Source: an uncultured Caryophanales bacterium (GTDB lineage: Bacteria > Bacillota_I > Bacilli_A > RF39 > UBA660). Taken from it: a stretch of 46,136 bases of DNA. The translations under genes and the position numbers were made by a program. A model generated the notes under the pieces. The model was not told the origin of the DNA. It did not search any database and was given only the letters and a program-made list of their open reading frames with translations. This document shows, in pieces, positions 16,804 to 25,458 of the stretch (position 1 is its first letter; each line of letters starts with the position of its first letter). Location: the NCBI GenBank assembly GCA_947164795.1, contig CAMUXV010000006.1:1-46136 (forward strand). The letters are read 5' to 3'.

Positions 16804-17277
16804 TTATTTATTATAAACTATAATATTTGCTTCAAATGGTTCTTTAGAAAATTTATTATCAGCGGTTATTTTAATTAAAACATAATCTTCACTTTTACTA
16901 CTACTGATAGTATAATTATAAAGGTTTTTATTTATATTTTTACTATAATCTCCATATTGGATTTTATAATCAACTCCATCCCTATTCATTATTTTAATTA
17001 TGCTAGTAGTACTATTATTAAAAGTTATATTACAATATAAACTATTACAGCTTATATTTGTTATAATCCCGTTATTTTTCATATCCTCTTCAAGATGCTC
17101 TTTTATGTTTTTTATTATTAATGTTTTATCAGTAATTATTTCTGTATCAACATATGCATCATCGGTTATATTAACTAATTTGACTGTTATTTCCATAAGA
17201 AATACTGCTATTGTAATAGCCACCACTGAAGCTAGAATTACTTCAACTGCTAAATATCCTTTATTATTAAGCCTCAT
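16804..17277 (-). CDS. prepilin-like protein (type IV pilus / competence pseudopilin)
   Basis: This 157-residue protein starts MRLNNKGYLAVEVILASVV followed by a hydrophobic helix. A short basic leader, a Gly before the helix (processing site G|Y), and Glu at +5 are the hallmarks of class III prepilins cut by a prepilin peptidase. The globular part has two Cys (SCNSLYCN). The start is the ATG preceded by AGGTG at six bases; the track's upstream start overlaps the ribosome site. It overlaps the preceding pilin gene by about ten bases. Confidence 0.75.
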   Translation of the reverse strand: MRLNNKGYLAVEVILASVVAITIAVFLMEITVKLVNITDDAYVDTEIITDKTLIIKNIKEHLEEDMKNNGIITNISCNSLYCNITFNNSTTSIIKIMNRDGVDYKIQYGDYSKNINKNLYNYTISSSKSEDYVLIKITADNKFSKEPFEANIIVYNK

Positions 17278-17752
17278 TTCCATCACCTACTTTTAGTGTA
17301 TAATAATATAAGTCATCATTAGTATTTTTTTGAAGCTTGACAATTATTAAATAACTAAACTCATTAAATTCAATTTTATCTTCTAGATAATCAATATAAT
17401 TTTTAAAAGATTGTGTGCCACTATCTAGCGAATTTTTTAGTGTTTCTAAAATAGCTTTATCAGATTTTACATAATATGCTTCAATAGATGTATTAACCTC
17501 ATTTTTATAGAATTGGATAAATTTATTATTTTCAATTTTTTGGTAGTTATTCACATTATTGTAAGAATTATCTAAAACATCATTTATTGCCATGGCAGCG
17601 TACATTGCATCAATATCATAATACTTATTCCTTGTATCATAAGCACTCGATATTTTACTTAATGAAATATATAAAATTATCAATACTGTTGATACTACAG
17701 AGGCAACAATAACTACTTCCGCTAGCATAAATCCTTTTTTATTCATTTTCAT
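17267..17752 (-). CDS. prepilin-like protein
   Basis: This 161-residue protein starts MKMNKKGFMLAEVVIVASVVSTVLIILYI. The KKG|F processing site, Glu at +5 and hydrophobic spine make it a type IV pilin-like protein. The rest is a polar globular domain with no known match. It is the first of three minus-strand genes and is divergent from the PilB-type ATPase that would power assembly. AAGGTG lies upstream of the start. Confidence 0.8.
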   Translation of the reverse strand: MKMNKKGFMLAEVVIVASVVSTVLIILYISLSKISSAYDTRNKYYDIDAMYAAMAINDVLDNSYNNVNNYQKIENNKFIQFYKNEVNTSIEAYYVKSDKAILETLKNSLDSGTQSFKNYIDYLEDKIEFNEFSYLIIVKLQKNTNDDLYYYTLKVGDGNEA

Positions 17753-17769
17753 TTTTTATCACCTTTTTG

Positions 17770-17798
17770 TTGATATTTTACTAAATATATTATATAAT
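17770..17798 (+). promoter_or_regulatory. promoter of the PilB-type ATPase
   Basis: TTGATA, 17 bases, TATAAT, about 50 bases before the GAGGG ribosome site. Confidence 0.7.
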
Positions 17799-17850
17799 AA
17801 TTATAGAATAAAATCTAGTCTTTTTTTAAAAGAATGGAAAGAGGGATATT

Positions 17851-19806
17851 ATGCAAAATGGGAGTACTGCAGCTAATAGTGTGCAGAATGTTAATAACAA
17901 TTTAAATAATAATAGTCAGGTTAATAATCAGAGCAGTACTCTAATGAGTATGGATAATAATCTAGGCAAAGTTCAAACCATTGAAAATCAAATGCAAAGC
18001 GATCAGCAGCAAATGAAAACTATTCAAAAAGAAATGAAGACTATTCAAGACAGAATGCAAATTAATCAGAATAAAGTTCAGACTATTCAAAGTCAAATGC
18101 AAAATGAACAAAACAAGATGCTGATTATTCAAAACCAAATGCAAAATGGGCACAACCAAATACAAACTATTCAAAACCAAATGCAAAATGATCAAAGTCA
18201 GATAAAGACTATTAAAGATAAAATGCAAAATAATCAGAATCAGATGCAAACCATTCAAAACCAAATACAAAATGATCAAAGCCAAATACAAGATATTAAA
18301 AATAAAATGCTTACTATTCAAAATCGAATGCAGATTAATCAAAAGATAATGCAAGATGAGCAAGAACAAATATCAAAAAAAGAAAAACCAGTACAAGATA
18401 GTCAAAATAAAGTACAAAGCGATAAGAAAATGACACAACAGGGAGATAATAAAACGCTGCTAAATAATTCAAATGAAAAGCAGAGTACACCGAAACAGAC
18501 GTTGGGCGATCAAAAAGTATCACAAGATCTTCATAATATTAGTAACATGCATCAAGATAAAAATTTAAATAATTCTAACAACAAATTAAACATGTTACAA
18601 AATCATAACAGTGATTTTTCGAGAATGCCTATTGTAGATATTGTTAATTCAATTATATTAACAGGAGTAAATGCTGGAGCAAGTGATATTCATTTGGATC
18701 CCACCGATGAAGGCATAACTGTTAGAATTAGAATTGATGGTTTATTAAGAGATTATTTCAAACTTCCTAGAGACATAAAACAAAATGTCATAACGAGAGT
18801 TAAAATAATGGCTGGTATGAATATTACTGAAACAAGATTACCTCAAGATGGTGCTATAAAAGATACCTTAAAAGGAAAAAATTTGGATTTGCGTGTTTCT
18901 TCTTTACCTACTAAAAGAGGAGAAAAAATAGTTATAAGAATTATGGATTACTCCATGAGCTTGAAAGGTATTGAATATTTATATTTTAGTGAAACAAATT
19001 ATAACAAAGTATTAAAAATGCTTTCTACTCCTAATGGAATTATATTAGTTACTGGTGCTACTGGTACTGGTAAATCTACTACTTTATATTCTTTCTTACA
19101 AAAATTAAATGTTGAAGGAAGTAACTTAATAACAGTAGAAGATCCAGTAGAAATGGATATTGAAGGTGTTAATCAGGTACAAGTTAATAGCGAAATTGGA
19201 TTGGATTTTGCTACTGTACTTCGTAGTATTTTAAGACAAGACCCCAATGTTATTATGATTGGTGAGATAAGAGATTCTGAAACTGCTCAAATAGCAGTTA
19301 GAGCATCTATTACAGGACACTTAGTATTATCTACGATACACACCAATAATTCTCTTAATACTATTGAAAGACTTCTTGATATGGATGTTGAGAGATACTT
19401 ACTTGCCTCTGCTTTAGAGGGAATTGTTTCACAGAAACTTGCCAGAATGCTTTGTAGCAAATGTAAAGTTAAAAGACAAGTTACTGAAGCTGAGAGAAAT
19501 TTATTTAAATCTGTTTTGGGTCAAGATATTAATGAAATATATGTCGCTAATTCTTCAGGATGCCCACATTGCAGTCATGGTTATAAAGGTAGAATTGCTG
19601 TTCAAGAAGTTCTTCTTATTAATCAGGATATTAGGGACGCAATAAGTGCAGGAATAAGAAAAGATGATTTAAGAAAATTAGTATATAACAAAGATGTAAT
19701 AACTATGCTTCAAGATGGTTTATTTAAGGTAGTGGCAGGATTTACCACTACTGATGAAATACTTAAACTAATTGAAGTTGATGATGCAGATTTTGGTGTA
19801 AAATAA
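17851..19806 (+). CDS. GspE/PilB/ComGA-type assembly ATPase with heptad-repeat N-terminus
   Basis: This 651-residue motor ATPase for pseudopilus assembly has a catalytic half (about residues 255-651) that is complete. It contains the N2-like domain (SIILTGVNAGASDIHLDP), Walker A (VTGATGTGKSTTLYSFL), the Asp box (LITVEDPVEMDIEGVNQVQV), Walker B (VIMIGEIRDSETAQIAVRA), the His box (GHLVLSTIHTNNS) and a four-cysteine zinc site (CSKC...CPHC). The first 255 residues are unusual. There is no MshEN domain; residues 1-40 are Asn/Gln-rich, and about 41-172 are near-perfect 7/14-residue repeats (TIQNQMQNDQSQI-type) predicted to form a long coiled coil. It is divergent from two pseudopilin genes; no platform protein is in the window. 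Confidence 0.92.
   Translation: MQNGSTAANSVQNVNNNLNNNSQVNNQSSTLMSMDNNLGKVQTIENQMQSDQQQMKTIQKEMKTIQDRMQINQNKVQTIQSQMQNEQNKMLIIQNQMQNGHNQIQTIQNQMQNDQSQIKTIKDKMQNNQNQMQTIQNQIQNDQSQIQDIKNKMLTIQNRMQINQKIMQDEQEQISKKEKPVQDSQNKVQSDKKMTQQGDNKTLLNNSNEKQSTPKQTLGDQKVSQDLHNISNMHQDKNLNNSNNKLNMLQNHNSDFSRMPIVDIVNSIILTGVNAGASDIHLDPTDEGITVRIRIDGLLRDYFKLPRDIKQNVITRVKIMAGMNITETRLPQDGAIKDTLKGKNLDLRVSSLPTKRGEKIVIRIMDYSMSLKGIEYLYFSETNYNKVLKMLSTPNGIILVTGATGTGKSTTLYSFLQKLNVEGSNLITVEDPVEMDIEGVNQVQVNSEIGLDFATVLRSILRQDPNVIMIGEIRDSETAQIAVRASITGHLVLSTIHTNNSLNTIERLLDMDVERYLLASALEGIVSQKLARMLCSKCKVKRQVTEAERNLFKSVLGQDINEIYVANSSGCPHCSHGYKGRIAVQEVLLINQDIRDAISAGIRKDDLRKLVYNKDVITMLQDGLFKVVAGFTTTDEILKLIEVDDADFGVK
17971..18370 (+). 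repeat. in-frame 21/42-bp tandem repeats in the ATPase gene
   Basis: About ten units of ATTCAAAACCAAATGCAAAA-type sequence encode 14-residue units, with occasional 7-residue half units, in the coiled-coil region. The heptad phase is kept throughout, so expansions and contractions would stay in frame. Confidence 0.85.
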
Positions 19807-19834
19807 AAAGTGTAAGAAGTATTGCACTTTTTTT
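19805..19834. terminator. convergent terminator between the PilB-type gene and rnhB
   Basis: Stem AAAAAGTG / CACTTTTT with T runs in both directions, shared by the two converging genes; it overlaps the end of rnhB. Confidence 0.8.
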
Positions 19835-20450
19835 AATTTAATATTTTATCTTTATAATAAGATACTGGCTTAAATGTTATTCTGTGATATCTAGTTATTC
19901 CATACTTTTTAATTGCTTCAATGTGTTTTTTTGTTCCATATCCCTTATTATTTTTTAAATCATACATAGGATATTTTTCATCTAATTCATACATCATTTT
20001 ATCTCGTGTTACTTTTGCTATTACAGAAGCTGCCGCTATAGAAATCGATTTAGCATCACCCTTAATAATACTAGTAGTGGGAATATCAATATCTAATGGC
20101 ATGGCATCTATTAAGACATGATCTAATTTTATATTAGTATTTTTTATTGCCTCTTTCATTGCTATCTTTGTAGCTTCATAGATATTTATCTCATCTATTT
20201 TCTTTTCATCTACTATACCTACTCCAATAGCTATAGCGCTTTCTTTTATTATATCATAGAATAAATCTCTCTTTTTTTCTGATAATTTTTTAGAATCAGT
20301 AAGACCTTCTAAGACAAAGTCTTTAGGTAATACAACACAAGCTGCAACTACACTTCCTATTAGGGGACCTCTTCCTACTTCATCTACTCCCCCTATTAGA
20401 CTTAACCCTTTTTTATAGAGTTCCTTTTCATATTTATATAAATCTTCCAT
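19833..20450 (-). CDS. rnhB: ribonuclease HII
   Basis: Cleaves RNA in RNA/DNA hybrids and removes misinserted ribonucleotides. In 205 residues the type 2 RNase H active-site blocks are present: [11 protein letters not shown] (Asp23, Glu24), [21 protein letters not shown] (third Asp) and [14 protein letters not shown] (fourth Asp). The end [17 protein letters not shown] and HR.TFKP are conserved. Its ATG overlaps the stop of the 89-residue gene upstream, so they are coupled. Confidence 0.97.
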   Translation of the reverse strand: MEDLYKYEKELYKKGLSLIGGVDEVGRGPLIGSVVAACVVLPKDFVLEGLTDSKKLSEKKRDLFYDIIKESAIAIGVGIVDEKKIDEINIYEATKIAMKEAIKNTNIKLDHVLIDAMPLDIDIPTTSIIKGDAKSISIAAASVIAKVTRDKMMYELDEKYPMYDLKNNKGYGTKKHIEAIKKYGITRYHRITFKPVSYYKDKILN

Positions 20451-20719
20451 TAGTTAATTTTTCCTTTAATATTATTAATTCTATTTTGATTATTAAAATT
20501 ATTCATGCTATTCATATTCCTTTGAAGATTACTAACTTGCTCATTAGGTGTTAGAGGTTTTGGTAATTTTTTTTCCTCTAAAGGAGTCTTAACATTAAAC
20601 ATCTTATCTATAAATTTTTTTTCTTTTTCTCTTGCTTCCTTTACATCGTCATTATGATTAGCTTTCCATGTTCTATCAAATACCTTTGTTAAATCTTCTA
20701 ATTTATTATATATTTTCAT
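20450..20719 (-). CDS. small hypothetical protein coupled to rnhB
   Basis: This 89-residue protein of unknown function has no membrane segment. The N-terminal half is charged and helical ([31 protein letters not shown]). The C-terminal half is Asn-rich and probably disordered. A TAATG overlap with rnhB indicates translational coupling. Confidence 0.6.
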   Translation of the reverse strand: MKIYNKLEDLTKVFDRTWKANHNDDVKEAREKEKKFIDKMFNVKTPLEEKKLPKPLTPNEQVSNLQRNMNSMNNFNNQNRINNIKGKIN

Positions 20720-20776
20720 AAATATATACCTTCTTTCTATTTAATTGTATCATATTAATTAAAAAAAAACTATTAA

Positions 20777-21283
20777 TTAATACATTCCAAGTATCTTTTT
20801 AATAGTTTCATTACTTAAACTAGCAAGATGCCAATTACCATTAGAATCTTTATTTACCTCAAAATCAATTGTGTATAGCACTTGTTCTTTTACTTGTTCC
20901 AATGCTGACAATTTTGCATTGTTATAATCTTCTACTGTATAATTATCCTTTTGATGATAAGAAGAAGACACTTCATTAATAGCTTTTTTATAATCTAATA
21001 CTTCTATTTCTACCGTAATTGTAGCACTATTACCATCATATCTTTCATCTTTAACTTCGTATGATAAATTTTTATATTGTTTTTCAATTAAGTCTCTATA
21101 CCTTTCTGCTTGAGTACCAGTAAGTGTTTCTTCGCTAACCACATCGTCTATACCTTTCTTAATATCTCTATCTAATGTTTGATATTTTGATAATAGATCT
21201 TCTACCTTTGATGTTGGACTATTTGATAAAGAGCAACCTACTAGTAATAGTAAAAATGTAAATACTAATATTATTTTTTTCAT
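20777..21283 (-). CDS. membrane lipoprotein of unknown function
   Basis: The 168-residue protein has a signal peptide ending in a lipobox (FLLLLVGCS, Cys at about 16). The mature part alternates helical (VEDLLSKYQTLDRDIKKGID) and beta segments (SATITVEIEVLDYKKAI, LYTIDFEVNKDSNGNWHLASLS), which resembles the NTF2-like fold of DUF4878/YvbJ-type Firmicute lipoproteins. No catalytic motif was seen. Probably anchored outside the cell membrane. Confidence 0.75.
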   Translation of the reverse strand: MKKIILVFTFLLLLVGCSLSNSPTSKVEDLLSKYQTLDRDIKKGIDDVVSEETLTGTQAERYRDLIEKQYKNLSYEVKDERYDGNSATITVEIEVLDYKKAINEVSSSYHQKDNYTVEDYNNAKLSALEQVKEQVLYTIDFEVNKDSNGNWHLASLSNETIKKILGMY

Positions 21284-21325
21284 TTCATCACCATTTATAT
21301 TTTTACTAATAAATAGAAAATTATA

Positions 21326-21940
21326 CTAGAAATCGTATGTATTAATTGTTTCAATCACTTTACTTTGACTATATCCCTGTGTTAACAAATGATTATATAC
21401 CTTATTCTTTAAATTAATACCAGAATATTTTTTATTATTCTTTATATCTTTATCTATTATTTTTTTTATTCTTTCTCTAAGAAAATTACTGTCTATATTA
21501 TTAATGTTTTCTTCTATAATATTATTATCTATACCAAGTCTTTCTAATTCTTTTCTTAGTTTATAATCACCTATCGTGGTAAAATTCAACTTATCTTTGA
21601 TATATGCTTTTGCAAATTTTTCATCATCTAAATACTTATTTTTAATTAACTTATCACATACTCTATTTATTATATTTATATCTTCTTCCTTTTTTAATAG
21701 ATATTCTTTTATTTCTTTTATACTTCTTAATCTAATAGAAATATATTTTATAGCTATTTGATATAATTCAAATACCTTATTATCTATATTTAATTTATTA
21801 TATAATTCTTTTTCTATTTCTTTTTTTAATAAGAGCTCATTTTCAGTAATAACATTTTCTTTTAATTGTATTATTTTTTCATTTTCTGAATATTTATTAT
21901 ATTTTTCTTTTTTTATTTTTTCATATTTAACTATTTTCAT
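21326..21940 (-). CDS. recX: recombination regulator RecX
   Basis: Binds RecA filaments and modulates their activity. The 204-residue protein from the ATG at 21940 has the three-helix repeats of RecX: YQIAIKYISIRLRSIKEIKEYL, VCDKLIKNKYLDDEKFAKAYIKDKL and YKLRKELERLGIDNNIIEENI, then KVYNHLLTQGYSQSKVIETI. The upstream extension in the track (20 residues) is rejected, because AAGGAGG ten bases before the 21940 ATG is the only good ribosome site and the extension runs through the preceding terminator. Confidence 0.9.
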   Translation of the reverse strand: MKIVKYEKIKKEKYNKYSENEKIIQLKENVITENELLLKKEIEKELYNKLNIDNKVFELYQIAIKYISIRLRSIKEIKEYLLKKEEDINIINRVCDKLIKNKYLDDEKFAKAYIKDKLNFTTIGDYKLRKELERLGIDNNIIEENINNIDSNFLRERIKKIIDKDIKNNKKYSGINLKNKVYNHLLTQGYSQSKVIETINTYDF

Positions 21941-21958
21941 TATATTATGCCTCCTTGC

Positions 21959-21996
21959 AAAAAAAAGGAAAGTATTAATTATAAATTCTACTTTCC
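21959..21996 (-). terminator. terminator overlapping the stop of the PH-domain gene
   Basis: Stem GGAAAGTA / TACTTTCC, whose 5' arm is inside the last codons of the upstream gene, followed by eight T residues on the minus strand. Confidence 0.8.
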
Positions 21997-22706
21997 GCAA
22001 AAATAGCTGCTTTTTGTTCCAACATAACGTTCGATACGCTTTGTTCTATTTCAGGAAGAGCCCTCTTATCTATATTAGATAGAATTACTACCTCCTTAAC
22101 AGTATCGATTAACACTTTTCCCCAAATAATACCCTCTTTTATTGTTAGGTCATTAAACATATCTATTGTAATAGATTTATAAAAATATCCAAATACTAAT
22201 CTTTTTGTAATAACAAGTATTCTTTTATTTGTAAGTACTACAATATTCGTATTAGCAAATTCATGACTACTATAGTTTTTTTGTGCTACAAATACATATT
22301 TTATTTCTTCATCTGTACCAATAAATTTTGCTGCTGCTTTAGAATGTGCTCTTAATCTAAATGAAATTGTTAATGGGTACTTTCTCTTAAATTCTTTTAC
22401 TTTTTTATAAATAATCTCATATTGACTTAAAGTTTTTTTACTGGTAGTTTCATTGTGTTCATCACTATGAATATTATTATTTTGACTATAATTATTACTG
22501 TTCATGTTGTTATTTAAATCTTCGTTGATATTTGCATTATAATTATTTCTGTTTGCATCATTATTCATATTATTGCTACTATATAAGTTATTTGCTTCAT
22601 ACCCACTATCACTTGTATTACTCATACCATTATCAAAATTATTGGTATTATTTGCATCATTCATGCTATTATTAAAACCATTGGTATTATTGGTATTATT
22701 ATTCAT
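21975..22706 (-). CDS. bacterial PH-domain protein with Asn-rich N-terminus
   Basis: The 243-residue protein has a first ~85 residues of low complexity, dominated by Asn with Met and Ser, probably disordered. From about residue 110 comes a bacterial PH (bPH) domain: HSKAAAKFIGTDEEIKYVFVAQKN, NIVVLTNKRILVITKRL, YKSITIDMFNDLTIKEGI and VEQSVSNVML-like closing helices. bPH proteins often bind membranes or partner proteins; no enzyme activity is expected. It starts on the stop codon of the thioredoxin gene (22706), so the two are coupled. Confidence 0.75.
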   Translation of the reverse strand: MNNNTNNTNGFNNSMNDANNTNNFDNGMSNTSDSGYEANNLYSSNNMNNDANRNNYNANINEDLNNNMNSNNYSQNNNIHSDEHNETTSKKTLSQYEIIYKKVKEFKRKYPLTISFRLRAHSKAAAKFIGTDEEIKYVFVAQKNYSSHEFANTNIVVLTNKRILVITKRLVFGYFYKSITIDMFNDLTIKEGIIWGKVLIDTVKEVVILSNIDKRALPEIEQSVSNVMLEQKAAIFAESRIYN

Positions 22707-23356
22707 TATTCTCCCACCTTAATATTCTCTTTAACAAAATCAACAAATGTATCTTTTTCAACATAACCACTGATAGAATCAACTATATTTTCACCATACA
22801 TAAATAATGTTGTAGGTGTACCCCATTTATTTCTCTTCAAATACTTATTAGTAGATGATAATTCTTCACTTTCTTCTTCAGTTAAATTAGTTAAATTTAT
22901 ATAATAGAATGGTAACTTATATTCATTAGCTACTTCCTCTACTACTGGTTCATACATTTCACAGTATCCACATCCATCTCTTACGATTACTACTAAGAAA
23001 ATTTCATTATTATTAACTTTCTCCTTATATTGATCATAAGTAATTTCAGTAAATCCTGCTTCACCAGTTAAAGCTACTGGCAATTCGATATCTAATTTTT
23101 CTTTCTTAGGTGATGTAAGAACAAGACCTACCACTAAAAGAACTGCTACTAAAAGAATTAGAATTATATCTTTTTGTTTAGAAGTTAAACTAAAAGATTT
23201 TTTTTCTTTATTAACTTTCTCTTCTACCTTTTTAGTTTCCTTTACTTCAGTAACTTTAATTTCTTCCTTCTTAATATTATTCTTTTTTACTTCTTTATTA
23301 TTATTTCCCTTTCCATTATTTTTGTTATTCTTTTTGTTTTTTGAATTATTTGCCAT
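22706..23356 (-). CDS. membrane-anchored thioredoxin-fold protein
   Basis: The 216-residue protein has a Lys/Asn-rich cytoplasmic tail (about 1-58), one membrane helix (about 63-82, DIILILLVAVLLVVGLVL) and an extracellular thioredoxin-like domain. The redox motif is CGYC in VIVRDGCGYCEMYEPVV, and the cis-proline block is KWGTPTTLFMYGENIV. It probably handles disulfides outside the membrane, possibly of the cysteine-containing surface proteins or pseudopilins; the substrate is unknown. A GGAGG site precedes the start. Confidence 0.85.
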   Translation of the reverse strand: MANNSKNKKNNKNNGKGNNNKEVKKNNIKKEEIKVTEVKETKKVEEKVNKEKKSFSLTSKQKDIILILLVAVLLVVGLVLTSPKKEKLDIELPVALTGEAGFTEITYDQYKEKVNNNEIFLVVIVRDGCGYCEMYEPVVEEVANEYKLPFYYINLTNLTEEESEELSSTNKYLKRNKWGTPTTLFMYGENIVDSISGYVEKDTFVDFVKENIKVGE

Positions 23357-23397
23357 AATTAATATACCTCCTAGAAATAAGTTTACACTTAAATATC

Positions 23398-23421
23398 AAA
23401 AAAAGCAAGTATTTATCTTGC
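23398..23421. terminator. terminator between the variable surface protein locus and the thioredoxin gene
   Basis: Stem GCAAG / CTTGC with a T run of seven on the minus strand; it can also work on the plus strand. Confidence 0.7.
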
Positions 23422-23478
23422 ATTTTTTAAATTCATAACAATTTAATATTACTATCCATAAATAAAATGCAGCCCTGC

Positions 23479-23510
23479 CGCCCAATGAACCATAAGGTTC
23501 TTCGGTCGGT
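23479..23510 (-). other. GC-rich hairpin downstream of the variable surface protein
   Basis: CCGCCCAAT-GAACC-ATAA-GGTTC-TTCGGTCGG folds into a nearly continuous stem with tetraloop. It lies in a roughly 150-base GC-rich non-coding segment that stands out from the AT-rich surroundings and has no ORF. Confidence 0.6.
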
Positions 23511-23557
23511 ATCAGTACTGCTTTAATTTCTTATTTCTGCTTTACCCTTCAAGAGCC

Positions 23558-23591
23558 CCATCCGAGGCGTGCTTAAGCGCACTCCGGATGG
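23558..23591 (-). other. cruciform-forming hairpin just after the variable gene
   Basis: CCATCCG / CGGATGG arms enclose a second stem and a TTAA loop, 31 bp after the stop codon. In known diversity-generating retroelements a GC-rich hairpin/cruciform directly follows the mutagenic homing site of the target gene. No T run follows, so it is not a terminator. Confidence 0.65.
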
Positions 23592-23622
23592 TTATTAAAG
23601 TTTCTTCTTTATCCTCTTATCT

Positions 23623-25443
23623 CTATCCCAAAACGAATGGATTGGATTGACTACCATTTCCTTCGGAAATGGATACGCCTGATTTAAGGAAGACTGCAGG
23701 ACGGACAGCATGGCCATCGTTAGCACCGACATTGCTCAAAGAACCAGCGCCAAACACAGAGAACACATAGTAAGCATAGTCCGAATTAGCGCGCGGAGAA
23801 AGAGTCCATCCCACGTGTGTCATTAACCAGTCAGTATTATTGCAAGATGGGTCAGTATAGTAATTATCCATTGTTTGATTACACTGGGATAAATCGGCTG
23901 CGTATCCATAGTCGGATGCATTTATTAATCCTACTTTCCCATTCCAGATTGATGCTCTTGTTACTTCATCATTACAATATGGACCATAATTACCAGTTGA
24001 AGAACATATTTTGCCTATGTTTCCTCTTTCGGCATTATACTGAGTATTTACATACGATGCATCATTATCATAAGCACCAGTATACCATACAGCAGTATCT
24101 ATCATATTTTGAACATTAGTTGATAAACCAGAGTCAGTAAAATCACATTCATTAAAGTTATTCGACCCACTATCATAGCATAAACCACTTTCTTTATTCC
24201 AATACAAACTATTATTTACTGAATCACTATCATATCCAGGATTAAGAAGTCTCATTAGATCAGCTCCTTCATAAGATCCTGATGGACCCCACTGATTTAT
24301 TCCGTATCCTTCGTTTATAGAAGAATCCGATGTATCCCAAGAGTAATACCCAATAGAATCATTTCGAATTAGTTTTAATCTTCCACCAAATACGCCAATA
24401 ATACGGTATAAGATAGGTTGCTCTCCGCATATTTCATCTATTGATGATACTCCAGCACTAGCCAGTATTGAAGGCATTGCTGCTTCACATTGAGCAGCAC
24501 TTGTAAATGTTTGACCTACTAAGCTTCCTATTGTTGCATAATTAGTGGAACAATCGGCATTATCATAGCACTGCTGGGAGTTTTCAAACATACCTTTAAA
24601 CATATCCCATTTTTGCCATGGTTTTGTATTTACATCTCCAATATCAACATAGTTATTAGGATTAGATCCATAGAAACGGATATCTCCTCCATTTATATCT
24701 GTAGACATACTAGCATGTCTGTCATTCATTAATCCTACACTAGGTGCTAAATTATATGTAATACCATTAACAGTAGCAGTACTCTTATTTGCTTCAGTAT
24801 ATAAATTTCTTATATATTCTGCCGCATTTACTGGTGGTGTTGTATCTTCTTGTGATACTACTTCTGCTCTTATTTCTCCTATGTAAGATGCTCCTACATA
24901 GTTTGGATCTGTTGTAATTGGTCCATTTATCCAGATATATACTCGATATTTTATTCCTCCAGTAGTAGATGATACAAAGATATTATCTTGTAATAATATA
25001 TCTCCTTCGGTAGTAATAGGTCCATCTTTAATAAATGTTTCTGTACTATTTTCTACTTTTACTAATGTATAATATAATCCTCCTGTTAATAATATATCAT
25101 CTGTGCTTACATTAGTAGTTAAATATAATTTACCTAGTCCTGATACATTAGTACATCTAGGATCTAGTGATAATCCTACTTCTGCATACTGTGGATTTTG
25201 TACTACCTGATTTAAATTATCTCTATTATAATTAGTCATAAATTTTAGCATAGCAGGATTTTCTACTGTTCCTAAATCTTTTCTATAATATACTACATCA
25301 AAGCATTCTGTTGATCCTGCAATTATGATGTTATTGCTTCTCCAAGTTAGCCATGCATAAGTAGCTCCTGCTACTAAAGCAATAAAGCCAAATATTCCAA
25401 GTAGTGATCCTATCGTTTTTGATTTTTTTCTACTTTCTTCCAT
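23623..25443 (-). CDS. surface-anchored protein with variable lectin-like C-terminus (candidate DGR target)
   Basis: The 606-residue protein has an N-terminal membrane anchor (about 9-33, TIGSLLGIFGFIALVAGATYAWLTW), then a beta-rich extracellular region (about 35-205). The C-terminal half has the pattern of C-type-lectin/FGE-like variable proteins: LYRIIGVFGGRLKLIRNDSIG, ADLMRLLNPG, VGLINASDYGYA, GWTLSPR and HAVRPAVFLKSGVSISEG. Between LSP and RPAVFLKS, 24 of 28 codons end in C or T, and many are the kind produced from AAY template codons (N, D, Y, S, G, H, R, F). That stretch is about 49 percent G+C in an otherwise very AT-rich gene. Many cysteines suggest disulfides. No reverse transcriptase or template repeat was found in the window. 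Confidence 0.75.
   Translation of the reverse strand: MEESRKKSKTIGSLLGIFGFIALVAGATYAWLTWRSNNIIIAGSTECFDVVYYRKDLGTVENPAMLKFMTNYNRDNLNQVVQNPQYAEVGLSLDPRCTNVSGLGKLYLTTNVSTDDILLTGGLYYTLVKVENSTETFIKDGPITTEGDILLQDNIFVSSTTGGIKYRVYIWINGPITTDPNYVGASYIGEIRAEVVSQEDTTPPVNAAEYIRNLYTEANKSTATVNGITYNLAPSVGLMNDRHASMSTDINGGDIRFYGSNPNNYVDIGDVNTKPWQKWDMFKGMFENSQQCYDNADCSTNYATIGSLVGQTFTSAAQCEAAMPSILASAGVSSIDEICGEQPILYRIIGVFGGRLKLIRNDSIGYYSWDTSDSSINEGYGINQWGPSGSYEGADLMRLLNPGYDSDSVNNSLYWNKESGLCYDSGSNNFNECDFTDSGLSTNVQNMIDTAVWYTGAYDNDASYVNTQYNAERGNIGKICSSTGNYGPYCNDEVTRASIWNGKVGLINASDYGYAADLSQCNQTMDNYYTDPSCNNTDWLMTHVGWTLSPRANSDYAYYVFSVFGAGSLSNVGANDGHAVRPAVFLKSGVSISEGNGSQSNPFVLG
23710..23793 (-). other. candidate DGR variable region
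   Basis: An 84-bp, 28-codon stretch encodes RANSDYAYYVFSVF through NDGH. Codons CGC, AAT, GAC, TAT, TAC, TTT, GGC, AGC, AAC, GAT and CAT are all NNY, the set reached by random replacement of adenines in AAC/AAT. The constant flank GCTGTCCGTCCTGCAGTC follows. Confidence 0.6.
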
Positions 25444-25458
25444 ATTTTTATTACCTAC

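Noticed and set aside
17962-18369. 135-aa minus-strand ORF
   Set aside because: It is the reverse complement of the heptad repeats of the PilB-type ATPase; its HxxL repetition is a by-product of those repeats.
17971-18370. regular repeats as a possible CRISPR array
   Set aside because: The repeats are contiguous, imperfect and in frame, with no spacers; they encode a coiled coil.
23623-25443. searching this window for the DGR template repeat and reverse transcriptase
   Set aside because: No ORF has RT motifs and I found no second copy of the GTCCGTCCTGCAGTC block; the DGR call therefore rests on the target gene alone.
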